Shown in pieces: positions 36,320 to 52,200 of a stretch of 64,000 nt of DNA. The notes beneath the pieces are model-generated. The model was not told where the DNA came from. It searched no databases and saw nothing but the letters and a program-made list of their open reading frames with translations. Numbering within the stretch: position 1 is the stretch's first letter; the number at the start of each line of letters is the position of its first letter. The DNA is from Nereocystis luetkeana (Eukaryota > Sar > Phaeophyceae > Laminariales > Laminariaceae). Made by a program: the position numbers and the translations under genes. The DNA lies in the NCBI GenBank assembly GCA_031213475.1, contig JARUPZ010000035.1, positions 653,501 to 717,500 of the forward strand, given 5' to 3'.

Positions 36320-36555
36320 TAATAATAGCCCAAAAACAAAGCATTATTATACTATACGGCTGCTGTAGTGGTGAAAGTAGAATACTATATTAACCGCTAG
36401 CTGCTCACTTGAGGAGACCGACCGGGGTCAGAAAATATTGCCACAGAAGGAAAAAAATGCAGCCCCCACCTCGCGGGTGTGGGGTGTACCAGGTAGTGCT
36501 GTCGTACCTGGTACTTACTTGCTGGCCGCTGCAGCTGGTATGTAGAAGGGTAGTC

Positions 36556-36905
36556 TATGGGGGGGCGTATTCGATATTGTGTATGGTCATAGTGGTATGA
36601 TGATCATGGTCCCTCGCATCCCTACAATTCTGGGACGGAGCACGTCGGGTTTTCACCGACCAGGCAGAGGCATTTGCTTGCACCAAGCGCGAAGAGCAGT
36701 GAGGTGATCGGCGAGTCGCATGAAGGGTGAGCTGCATTTCTACTAAGAAGCGCTTGTGAGACGGGCTTGCTCACGGATGACAGCTCCAACGAGTCAATTC
36801 GTCATGGATGACAGCTTCAACGAGTCAATTTATTTTCCGGTGTGGCCACCTCCAGGGACAGCAATGGGGGGAGGGGGGGGGGGGGTACTCATTATCATGC
36901 ATGGC
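36556..36905 (-). repeat. Family C repeat, inverted, partial
   Basis: CGTATTCGATATTGTGTATG end, GGTTTTCACCGACCAG and CTGCATTTCTACTAAGAAGC. The GATGACAGCTCCAACGAGTC block is duplicated at 36776-36830. A second end module (GTACTCATTATCATGCATGG) follows at 36886. Confidence 0.7.
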
Positions 36906-37347
36906 CGTAGTCGTATGACCATAGTCAATTGGGGCGGGGGGGGGGGGGGGGGGAATCAAATAATGACGTGAGCTGCTGTGAATTATTGCCATTATTAATA
37001 CCTGGTACGTGGATTCTTTTTTTTCAGGAGATGCACGCGCGGCCGATATATCCCATGTAGCTCGCAAAGCTTTTGTGTGAGAGAAATCAAACCACCACTC
37101 AATCGGTCTCGAACTCCACTGTTGGAGGCGCAGCCAAAGGCGCAAAGGTCTACCCACCACGTACAGCTGACGTATTTTGCATTGCTATAACTTGAAGAGA
37201 CAAATATGATAGTAAATTTGCACCCGTAGTCTGGCCTTTGACTCGCACCAGACATCACCTCTCCCCCCCCCCCCCAAGAACGACCTCGCCCCCTTAGCGA
37301 CCGGCGCCTAGACCCCGGGGTTTTCCTCTCTACGGCATTCCTGCTGT

Positions 37348-41504
<4,157 letters not shown>

Positions 41505-41799
41505 CTGCGAAGCGCGAAGCAAGTGCAAGTTGCGTCGATCCGCAGACGAGGAATAAAAATATACAATGGGCGCGTTCTACGACAGAGGAAGCACATTTCC
41601 CGCTAAAAACTTTTCTGAACGACGGGGCTTCTTAACCCGAAATCGTCGGAATGCCACCGCTCAATCTTGTTTCGAAAAATGGCTCGATTGTATGCTTGAG
41701 CCATGGGATTATTCATCGAGAGGCATTTTTTTTTCTTGCTGAAGTCAGTTTTCGGGTGACTTACTAATAGTGTGGAGCTCCTCAAGTGACGAGCCTCTG

Positions 41800-41891
41800 A
41801 AGTTAATAGGACCAAATGTTGTTAGTAAAGATGGTTAAATATGTAGGTTTTTATGTATACCATAGGTCCTATTAACTATGGCCCCCCGTAA
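41800..41891 (+). mobile_element. Family A element, left end truncated
   Basis: Begins at AGTTAATAGGACCAAATGTT without the TTACGGGGG arm; the right arm (CTATGGCCCCCCGTAA) is complete. Confidence 0.75.
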
Positions 41892-42967
41892 TAGTAATAG
41901 TTGCAGCCGTGTTGACAGAAGGGTTCCCCTCGCCCTCATATGTAAATGCAGGGCGGGCCGGCCGAAACCTCTCTGGCAGGCAGGTCGTTTTCTGGTCTGA
42001 GTAGTCGCGGGGCTGATATTTCGGCCGACCATTTTTTTTTGGGGGGGGGGGGAGGGAAATGCCACAAAAACACGCTGCGGAGCGCGGCGCGACCGACACT
42101 TACTTGCCGATCTCGAGCCCAGCCTAAGGGTTGGGGTGAGGGATAGTCTCAAGAACAGGGTTAGACAGAATCAGGGTTTTGTAGTGGTGTGCCTTTTTCG
42201 TTTGGTGAACGTTTTGTATGATGCACGTGCATTCGTCGCCAGCGCACGAGAGCAGGCAAGCAAGCAAGCAAGCAGCTTGCTTCAGCCCCCTCCCCGGCCC
42301 CTCCTCGCCGGCACTCTTGCTATTGGCTCCTGCTCAAGAAAAACTCAGCGCGAATACCGAGAGGATCGTTTATCTCGAGCACCTGAGCTGTGATCAAGCA
42401 GCAGACAAACCTGTGTCCCTCCCTCTACCGTGGGTTCTCATCGGGTGCGCTCCTTTCTGGTCAGGGCTAGGGTTAGGGGCTACGCCTGGGGTCGGGTTGG
42501 GTCTGGGTCGACGTGCAAGACTGGAATTTCTGACTAACGACGTGCGGACAGAAAAAACTTCTGGCCGGGCCGTCCTGCGTCTAGGGCGAGCTCGCCGCCA
42601 GCGGAACCAGGACCCTATTTACTAATAGAGTAATCAGTCACGGGCGTGAAAATGTCACGATTCAAGACGAAGTGACACGACTCGGGACGGAATGTCGCGA
42701 TTCGGGACGAAATGTCACGATTTCGTGACAAATCACGAAATGTCACGAAACACGATACTTACCCCGGGGTATTTTAGACGTGAAACATGCCGTAACACCA
42801 CGCTAGACCTGTGAGTACAAGGGCTGTTTGGGTGTTCCTATTAATAGCAAAATGGTTCGTGCAGTTCGGCGCAGCGTGGGACACGATACCAGAAGGCGCC
42901 ATTTCACTGCTGTGACCTTTGTTCAATTTTAAGAATACGTACAGTACGTGATATTTTTATATACTGG

Positions 42968-43026
<59 letters not shown>
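42968..43026 (+). repeat. (TA)n microsatellite
   Basis: Almost pure TA dinucleotides for about 55 bp. Confidence 0.9.
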
Positions 43027-43027
<1 letters not shown>

Positions 43028-43324
43028 CATATATGTATCGTGACAACCAAAAATGAGTTTCGGACCGGATTGATGGTATATATATATGTATATATATGTT
43101 GCCATTGCTTTAGAGGCTTGCTAGTACCGGTAGACTTGGTATCAGTTTTGCGCGCGATTGATGCAAGCTTCTAATTTCCACCCGTCCCGAAACGCAGGGG
43201 GCCCCTTTCGAGCTGGCTGAAGCCGAACCCACAACCGCCAGCCGAGATCCACCTGCTGTACGCTTCTCCACATTATCGATCAACGAGCACAAGTTGACGA
43301 CGCTTACGTCTATCCTACTGAGTG

Positions 43325-43434
43325 TTACGGGAGGGAGTATAGTAGTCAGAACACACGATGGGCCCGAAAGCCAAGTATTCCCCTATATGTTTACACACCA
43401 TAGCTGGTTCTTATTACTGTGTTCCCCTCCGTAA
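43325..43434 (+). mobile_element. Diverged family A-like palindromic element
   Basis: TTACGGGAGGGAGTATAGTA ... TGTGTTCCCCTCCGTAA, with a different core (ACACACGATGGGCCCGAAAG). Shares the terminal arms with family A. Confidence 0.7.
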
Positions 43435-45291
43435 CAGCTTCGAGACCTCCTACCATACGTATGCGTGTAGCGGCAGCTTGTTTATACCATCTTTACATAC
43501 ATGTAACATGATAGTTTGCTCGGGAGGCAGACTCGGACCTGAGTTTGGGCACTCTAACATCTTTGGCGCATTTCCCCTTCGCGGCTGAGTCCTTGTCCTT
43601 TCGTTCTCCTAACCCGCCGGGCAAGAAAGCGGGCGGAAGATTTGCTCTAGGCACCGTTCTGACCTACATACGCCCGGATAAATCGACGAGGAAAGGGGGA
43701 AGACATTAAATAAAACGAAGTATATACGAGTCGAAAAACACTTGCGTGCAAAGAAGAATGTGTGTCCTTATTTATGCGGAGCTTTCATTGACCAGCGGTA
43801 CGCGGCAGCGAGCGGCCATTGGCCAACAATGCTGCAGTACAAGACGGAGCGCCCTTGCCCTATAGTTTGGAAAAACACGCCTGTTCTTTTCTACGTACCC
43901 CCAGCTCGAAGATTTCGACGAGAGGGAAAAAAAACGAAAAAAACGGGCACGAAACATACATGAGAACGACTGCGATATGTGCACACGATACGTTTTCGTT
44001 GCCCCAAGCCTATATGAAGTTTTTTCTTCACCGACGGCAATAAGGCAATGACGGCAGCGGGTGGTGATTGGCCAGCAATTCTGCAGTCAGTACAGGGCAA
44101 ATATCTCGGTTGACGGTCTACTAGCGGTGAGATTCGATCCCGCGACCCAAGACCCATGTCCTACCGACGACGCCATTTGTGAAGGTATTAGTATGTACGC
44201 CACTTGCACTGGTAAAAGGTCAACCAATCGCCTACCCAAACTGCCGATATACTTACAACGCTAGAGTTAACATACTGGTTTTAGTGCAGGGGGTTCCTTG
44301 ACAGCTGTCCGCCAACGGACGAAAGTGCCGTCACGGGACACCCTTGTTTAGTGTGGGATGCCAACTCCTAATTCTACTCGTACGGGATAATACAGCACGC
44401 GTACCATAGAGTTATTCGCGTACATAGGGACGTAGGAGCTACGGCAAGCAGTAGCACTTATCAGCTACCTGGTACGCCCCCCTACAGCACCCACACAATC
44501 ATCTAATCTGGGCTGCGTCCAGATAAACCCCTCCTCCGCCTACTACTGTACATTCCAGGTACCTGGTACTACATGATAGGCGACGAGATAAAAGAAACCT
44601 GGGGACAACGTCGGCATACTACTACTGTTGTACTTTAATGCGAGTCCTGCTGCACGAGTGTAGACTTTGTATGTTTACATATCGTATCATGCGGTTTGGT
44701 CGGCGACTCGACGAGCGCCTGAGCACTTGTGTGCCATTGTACCAGATATGGAATTTGACCAAAGCTCGCACCTTAGGGTAGGCTATGTCTGGTCGGCTAG
44801 CTCCGTAGATCTGCTTGAGAAGCTTCGACGTCCCAGGATCGTCGTGTAGACACTTCCACATGGACAAAGATGCGCGCACGTGCCTGTTACGAGCTCGATA
44901 TTTGCGACGCAATAACTACGATGGCACAACCGGTATCACACAACAGATATGGCACATTCCACGGGGACGATTACTCGTAGACTCGCGGATGGGTGTGGGA
45001 GGGGTGTGCTGCACGCACCATTTCGGTTGAACTGCCGCAAAACTCGAGTTAGACTGAGCAGGCGACGACAGCGATGAAGACCTGTGGCCTTTGAGCCATC
45101 GTCGGATCGTCGGTGTCGGATGTCGCGAAAAAGAAGAAAAAAACCGACAAAACGCCTCTTTAATACTTCGAACACCCACGGTATCTCCAATCCCCATCTC
45201 TGACTTCTGAAATGTGAAAAATTCTGCCTGTGAAATGAAGTGTCGACTGGAGCTCAGAGCTAAGGCACCCCGGAAATATTGCAAGATCTAC

Positions 45292-45351
45292 ATGCATCCC
45301 TTGAGGCTACCGCTGCTGTGCATTTGGCTAGGTTTTCTGTGCAAAGCTCAG
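45292..45351 (+). CDS. Candidate first exon with signal anchor for the downstream glycosyltransferase
   Basis: An ATG at 45292 opens a 20-codon segment, MHPLRLPLLCIWLGFLCKAQ, basic then hydrophobic, ending at CAG|GTGCGG in phase 0. The frame is also open upstream to an earlier Met at 45214. The next supported exon (48812) also starts in phase 0. A Golgi glycosyltransferase would be expected to begin with such a type II signal anchor or signal peptide. Connection to 48812 is inference only; 3.4 kb and several repeats lie between. Confidence 0.28.
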
Positions 45352-46239
45352 GTGCGGGTGGACTCGTGCTGTACCCGTCGCTGCCCTTTGCGCGGTTCAG
45401 TTTGGAAATCGGCCAACTATTAATATTAATAATAATAACTGCTGTATTTTTTAGACGTAAATAAACAGCGAGTCACCCCTGGGTCCCTGGAGCAGACAAC
45501 GAGAGGGATTCTTTCATCCGCACAGCATCACAGCAGCTTGCTGGGCGTCTTTGTGCTGAGGCTTGTCCTGGGGATCAGCGTGCGTCGCAATAGCACGGCT
45601 AATCCTCATAGCTGCATACCTGTAGGCTGGGCTAACCGCCGATCAGCAGTGTGTGTGTGTTCTTCACCATCAGCTGTACGTACGTACAGCAAGCGGCACG
45701 ATTGCTTAGGTTGTTGCTTCTAATTTCCGAGAACAAGCGACCAGTGGTATATGAGGGCGACCCACAGCCCACAGCAGTACTTCCCACCGCACAGCGACCT
45801 GTAGAGTATTTCCAAGCACGGCAACCAAGCGGGCCTCTGCGGTTGCGGTTCGGGTTGGTGTTAGCGTTCCGTGTCGGGGTGGTCGGAATTCTGAACACCC
45901 GTGCACTTTCACCACTTTACTTGCAAGCTGCAATGCAATCCAAATGCGTGCAATTGCTTGCAAGCCCGGCGTGCAAATTGCCGGCAAGTTGCATGCGTTG
46001 TGTAGGAGGAGGGGGCGAGCAACAACTGGCATATACATGCACTTATCATTAGTGATTGGTGGTCATGAGGCGCGAGCTCAGTAATACCTGCAGTAGTCAT
46101 ATCTGCGATGCATCATGCTGGGCGAATACGGATTATTCTGTGTTGTGCTGAACCAACACGAGGGGAACATCCACGTACACGGTCGTGTGTATCCGTGACC
46201 ACGTTGTGTGACATTTGGGTTCATTATTTTTTTAAGAAG

Positions 46240-46252
46240 ATGGAAAGTAAAA

Positions 46253-46296
<44 letters not shown>

Positions 46297-47065
46297 TGGC
46301 GACGGCAGCAACAACAGCAGCAGTTGGGCACACGAGGCCAGGGTCAGCGTCGCTATATCGCTCGGCTTGTCGGTCTGACTCAACCGTTGAACTCTGTCTT
46401 TGTGCACGTAATCGATTTTGTTGTGTGTTTCCTGGTGCCCACCTCGAAATTCGTCATAATAATAATCTGAAAAATCTGCACCTGGCATGTTTTGTCCAAC
46501 AGAAAGAGCTTCTATTAATATTCACGTGCCACGACTATTAATACTAGATGTACGACATCTACAGCAGAGCTTCTCCAGGAGCAAAACAGCAGCAGAAGCA
46601 GTAGCAGTAGGACACACGAGGCCAGGGTCAGCGTCGCTGTACGCTCGGCTTGTCTTGGTTTAACCCTTGAACCCTTTGTACACGTACTTCGATTCCGTCG
46701 TGTGTTTCCTGGTTCCGAACTCGAAATTGGGCATTTTATTTGAAGACCAAAAATCTGCACCTGACATGTTTCGTCCAACAGAAAGAGCTTCTCGTAGCAG
46801 GTGCCACCACTATGAATACTACTGATACGCCATCTACAGCAGAGCTTCTCCAGCAGCAATCAGCACCAGCAGCAGCAGCAATAAGACACACGAGGCCAGG
46901 GTCAGCGTCGCTGTGCGCTCAGCGCTCGGCTTGTGCTGGTTTAACCCTCGAACCCTTTGCACACGTACTCGATTTTGTTGTGTGTTTCCCGGTCCCGCAG
47001 TCATAATTTTGAAGACGAAAAATCTACGACCTGACGTGTGCCCAACAGAGCTCCTCGTAGCAGGT
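46240..47065 (+). repeat. Three tandem units of about 270 bp with CAG tracts
   Basis: Each unit has (CAG)n, ACACGAGGCCAGGGTCAGCG, TCGCT, CTCGGCTTGT, TTGAAC/TCGAACCCTTTG, CGTACT/TAATCGATTTTGTTGT, GTGTTTCC, AAAATCTGCACCTGRCATG and CAACAGAAAGAGCTTCT. The first unit has the longest CAG tract (46260-46293). Confidence 0.8.
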
Positions 47066-47948
47066 GCCACCACTACTACTGCTGCTGCTGTACAGCATCT
47101 ACAGATGCTCTCCTGCTTCTCCGTCCCCTCGTCAGTAGGAGGGTGGGCCTCACAGCACCACCTGCAGCATGTCTTGAGGACATGGCCCGAACGTTTCTGT
47201 GGACAGACACGGAGTTGTGTTCCGTTAGGTAGGACTCGAAAAACAAAAACCGATACCTGGTATGATATTTTACGGTTGTTGGTTCTGTTGTTTCTTCAAA
47301 CCATGGCCCAGCCGTGTGCCTACACACGTTGCCGCACCTAGCTCGGCCAACTGTGGACGACTTACCACCGCACCAGCACGAGAAGGTTCCGTTCGTGTGT
47401 GCGTGCACAGAGCCCGCCGGGACTGGAATTGGTGCCGTGTGTGTTGGCGCGCGGTCGATAAACGTGGCCGAAAAAAATGTTGGATCATGATGACACACAC
47501 AAACAGAGAAACTCAAAACAAGGCACCGTACCCTCGTATACGACTCGTTATGAAGAGGCTTTTTTTCCCTTGGAAAACCAAGGAAAAAAGGCTCGCGCTC
47601 CGCGCTCGCGCGCCTCATTACAATCTGGCTCCCGGGGGTGATGATAGGCTCCATCCCATCCCCTAAAAATCGGCTCCAAATTAGCTCTTTACCTGGTATA
47701 TATGTATAACCTCTGTTTTTCGGCGAAACCTCAGTGCTATTCTAAACCAGTACCTGGTATACACAGCGAAAGTTGCATCCTGCCGTATTTTTCAGTGTTT
47801 ATTGTGTCCGAGGGTCAAGGGCCAGAAGGCGCTATCTATCGGACCAACCCCAATGGACCACACCTCCATTTTGATTGGTCAGTACCTCTAGCCTGATCCC
47901 TGATCCCACCCGGACTTGAAACCTCGCTTGGCACCCTGCTCCAACTTA

Positions 47949-48057
47949 TTACGGGGAACATATATTAAATAGGACCTACTACGGTACACACAAAAAGCTG
48001 TATATTTCTCTATTTTTACTAACAATATTTGGTCCTATTTACTATGGTCCCCCGTAA
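47949..48057 (-). mobile_element. Family A element, inverted core
   Basis: TTACGGGGAACATATATTAA ... ACTATGGTCCCCCGTAA with CTAACAATATTTGGTCC. Confidence 0.8.
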
Positions 48058-48082
48058 TAGTTGTGCGGAATATGGTCAGCCC

Positions 48083-48152
48083 TCCGCAGGAGCCGCCGTA
48101 GGCCGAGTGGGCGAGGCACGAACCGCAACAGACCGGGTTTCGATAAGAATGT
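48083..48152 (+). repeat. tRNA-like sequence (SINE or pseudogene)
   Basis: GTAGGCCGAGTGGGCGAGGC resembles the D arm of a class II tRNA, and ACCGGGTTTCGATAAG resembles a B box. Stems are incomplete. Confidence 0.35.
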
Positions 48153-48248
48153 TACCGCGATAGAGCAGTCCTAGGGTCGCCATTTGTGCTGCCCTGTTTT
48201 TTGGCTCCAAAAACCATTAAAAAAGCGTCGCCCCCCCCCCCCCCCCCA

Positions 48249-48440
48249 CAAGCGGTCCTCAGTAGGATGCAGCTCACCCTTCATGCGACTCGCCCAACAC
48301 CTCACGGCGCTCCACGCTTGGTGCAAGCAATGTCTGCCTGGTCGGTTAAAACCCGACGTGCTCCGTCCCGGCATTGTAGGGATGCGAGGGTCTGTGCTCA
48401 TACGACTACTGTACGGCCATGCATGACAATGAGTATCCCC
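48249..48440 (+). repeat. Family C repeat, 3' part
   Basis: AAGCGGTCCTCAGTAGGATG to GCCATGCATGACAATGAGTA plus a C-run. A further end fragment (CATACGACTACGGCCATGCA ... GAGTACC and C-run) at 48720-48792 directly precedes exon 48812. Confidence 0.75.
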
Positions 48441-48811
48441 CCCCCCCCCCCCCCCTCCGGCTTTTTTGGGCTGAAACCGGACGAGGCTCAGGCCCGTGGC
48501 GCCCCCGTGGGGTCATCGGTAGCGCGGCAATCCGTTTCGGGTGGCTGGCTCTTCTCGCAGAATCAGAACACTGCTTTTTTGCTGTCACAGATTTAAATAC
48601 GTATGCATATGTATCATACGTATTCGTTCTCCGGTTTAACGTAGACCAGTATGTAGTGCTTTGGTTTCGCACAAGCCCCCCCCTCCGCGCACCCCCCCAT
48701 GCCCCCTCTCCCCCCCCTCCCATACGACTACGGCCATGCATGAGATCAAGTACATCTCTCATATCGAGTACCCCCCCCCCCCCCCCCCCCCTCCCGCCTC
48801 GAAAACTCCAG

Positions 48812-49173
48812 GGAGGACGGATCGGATCGCTGGCAACGTCCTCCGATGGCCTAAACCCAGCAGACGGTGACGGCGAGGACCCGGCTCCGGCTTCGGCGGA
48901 GGCGTTGAATACATGGCCTCTCGGCGGGGGTCCGGGGGGGTTGGGGGTGGCAGCCTCTGATGTCGGCGGCGGCGCACCCGCCGTTGTCCGAGACGAGGCT
49001 TTTCGCGACCGCGAGGTGCGACACCGCGAGGCGCGCCGGGGAAGCAAGGGAAGCGGGGGGGAACGGCGCGCGGCACGGGAGGTACGGCCACACCATCGTG
49101 TTTTTGACGCTGTTGGTGTTGACGGTGGTGGTGATGGCGTTGTTGGTTATGGTCGTGGTGTTGGTGGTGATGG

Positions 49174-49204
<31 letters not shown>

Positions 49205-52200
49205 ACTGCGGATGGCGTTGGTAGTGGTGGCGGTGCTGCTGCAAAGGTTGAGAGCGAGAGCGAGAGAGAATATCGCGGGAAAGATCAGCGTCTGGAGAGG
49301 AGGAGGAGGGGGAGGAGGAAGAGGAGAAGAGTGGGAGAAGGAGAAGGAGGAGGAGGGCCGGCGCTGGGGTCGGGATCGGGATCGGCGTCCGCGCCAGAAA
49401 TCGATCTCAACTCGTCGCGGCTCGCCGGCAACGGCGGCGACGGAAGCGTGGGGGGGGGCAACGGTGCCTCGAAGCGGCCGCCGACAGAGGCGACAGCGAC
49501 AACTCTAACATTGGCGGCGGAAACAGCACCGCTCACATCGTCGCCGGCACGGGAGCTGCTTCGGCGGGGTAGGAAAGCGGATGAGGAGCAGGAGCAGGAG
49601 GAGGAGGAGGAGGAGGAGGAGGAGGTTGGAGCAGCCAGCAGTTCTGGCTACGGGACAGGCCACAACCGCGCCCTTGACACCGGTGCTGCCGACGCTACTC
49701 CTGAGGTGGAAGTGGAGGGTGCGGTCGCGGAGAAAGATGACGGGGTGGATGGGGGTCTAGAGGGTAGGGGGGAGGTAGGCCGTGAGGAGGGGGCGGCGGG
49801 GAGGGTGGCAGGTCGGGGGGAGGAGGGCTTTCTCGTTCCGAGCTTCTGCCCGTCCGAGCCCTTCACGCGGTACGCGGCGTTGCACCGCGACATCACGCAA
49901 GGGAAGGCGGAGCAGAGGTGCGTCGTAGGGAGCCGGTCTTGGGTTGGGTTGGGTTGGAATAGGTCAGGCTGGATTGATCTTGGGTTGGTGAAATGGGGTT
50001 TGGGTTGGCTTGGCTTGGTGGTTTGCTGTTGCCGTTGGTGTTCGTTGTTGGTGTAGCTGTTGATAGTGGCAGTAGTTATTGTCGTTGTTGCAGGTGCTGC
50101 TGTTGGTGGCGGTGGCGGTGGCGGCGACGGGTGCCATTCCTTCCCTACTCGAATCGCCGCTTCCGCCCCGTCCGATCCCATCCCACTCCGTCCCACCAGG
50201 TCCCATCCCATCCGGTCCCATCCCCATCCCACATCCCATCCCATTCTACTCCATCACAGCCCATCCCATCTCACCCCATCCCAACCCAACCCAACCCAGC
50301 CCATCCCATCCCACGTGCAGTAGCGTATGCTCAATAGTATTGCTGAGGCTCGCCAACAACTGCCTCATATATATATACCAGGTATATTATATCTATATAT
50401 ATCCCATCCCGTATCATCCCACCCCATCCCATGTACGCTCAGAGTATGCTCAGAGTATTGCTCAAGCGCGCCATCAACTGCCACAATTTTGATTCCCACC
50501 CCATATCATCCCATCCCATCCCTTCCCATCCCACCCTATCCTATCCCATCCCATCCCATCCCGTCCCGTTCCATCCCGCCCCATCCTATTCCATCCCGTC
50601 CCATCCCATCCTATCCCGTCTCACTCCATCCCATGTACGCTCAGAGTAGTCAGAGTATCGCTCAAGCGCCCCCTCAACTGCCACAATTTTAAATCTTATT
50701 CCATATCATCCCATCCCTTCCCGTCCATCCCATCCCACCCCATCCCACCCCATCCCACCCTACCCCATCCCATCCCATCCCATTCTGTCCCGTCCCGTCA
50801 CCACAGATATCTTGTCTACCGGCCTTACCTTGTCTGCGGCATGGGCAACCGCTTTAATGGCTTCCAGGGGGCGTTGGGTCTCGCCATGATAACAGATAGG
50901 GCACTGTTGGTCGACTGGTACGGAGGCGTGTCGGGTCGAACCAAAGAGGCGCACAAATACGAAGGTGCGGCGCAATATTTGTCGTTTGGAAAGGCCCCGG
51001 GGGGCAGGGCGGGGGTTAGAGGTTAGGTGGTTAGGGTTCGGTGTTTGCGATCGATTTCATGTCTAACGACAGGCGCGCAAGTGCAAAGGTGCGGCGTAAT
51101 ACCTGCCGTTTGGGAAGGCACCGGGGGCGGGTGGGAAAGGGCGTGGGGGGGGAGGGAGGGTTTCAGGTTTCAGGGTCCGGGGCGCGCCGTCGATTTTTTA
51201 TGCCTGGCCCGCGATGATTGATTGCGACGATGCGGTGTAATGGGGCGTAGTACTGCTGTAGCAGGGAGCGGGGGTGGAGGGAGGTACGTTCTTTTGTTGT
51301 TGTTCGGAAACGTAGTTGCTCTGAATCGAGCCGAATCGGGACAAATTTAAACGAGCCGAAGCGAGGAAACGAAACGAATCGAAACGAAAAATAAAAAAAA
51401 ATGATACATTACCACAAAACAGAGTATATATATATATATAATACGCGCATACACGTAATATAGAATAGAACGAACCCAAACCGTTCGAACAAAAAGTATC
51501 GGAATTATACCTTCCCGGCAAGTACCCAAAGGCAGGGGGATGCGGGGAGGGCGGGGGAAGGGGTCGTCGCGTGTGTACTCATATTGTAGTATTTTACTTA
51601 CGCTCTGGTTGAGGTGGCTGCAAGTACCTACACAAAGAACATTTCGCTCAAGCCTCCATCGAAATTTCGGGTTAATATGAAGGAAGACCGGACACACAAG
51701 CTTCTATTGTTTCAACTACGGCTATTACGGGGGACCATAGTAAATAGGACCAAATTAGTGTTGGTAAAAATGGGTAAATATATGGGTTTTTGTGTTTAGC
51801 GTAGGTCCTGTTTAATGTGGTCCCCCGTAATATCACGGGGGAGCATATTTTATACCCTGGTAGGACCTAGGGTACACACAAAACCTACGTATTTCGCTAG
51901 CTTTATTATCAATATTTGGTCCTATTTACTATAGTCCCCCGTAATAGTAGTACTTTTGCATTTTCATGCCATAAAACAACGGTGGCTGCGTTGAGCACCG
52001 AAGCCAATCGTATCACGTAGTGTGTACATGGTGAGTCACCCAAGAGGCAGTTACATAGTAAACCCATCGCTGTCTATGGAAGTGGTCACAACAGAAATTG
52101 CATCAATGAATTGATGCTGTCATCTTTATGCAAGAAAGTCCGCCTCACAGGCGGTTCTCAGGAGGATGCAGCTCACCCTTCATGCGACTCGCCCAACAAC

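Larger units (their letters stand above)
28863..37347. other. Interval without a supported gene
   Basis: Contents: CTG-rich sequence with two TAGCGATACTGCCGCGGAGA copies (28865-29030), a G-run (29554-29581), the foldback element 29771-29926, family C copies at 31846 and 36556, GGCTCGAAGG repeats (32770-32910), (GATT)n (33222-33310), GGGTCGGGTC repeats (34010-34135), family A elements at 33690, 35339 and 36215, and a (CGTA)n run at 34921-34950. No chain of phase-consistent exons was found on either strand. Confidence 0.5.
41505..48811. other. Interval with repeats and at most short exons
   Basis: Contains the truncated family A element 41800-41891, GTCACGA(T)TC(A/G)GGACGA repeats (42650-42745), (TA)n, the diverged element 43325-43434, the candidate signal exon 45292-45351, the triplicated CAG unit 46240-47065 and family A, tRNA-like and family C sequences up to 48792. 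Missing 5' exons of the UPF0193 gene (minus) and of the glycosyltransferase (plus) may be hidden here. Confidence 0.5.

Noticed and set aside
44105-44180. tRNA-like minus-strand segment (TGGCGTCGTCGGTAGGA ... GGATCGAATCTC)
   Set aside because: A- and B-box-like words are only about 30 bp apart and no acceptor stem is visible; too short for a tRNA gene.
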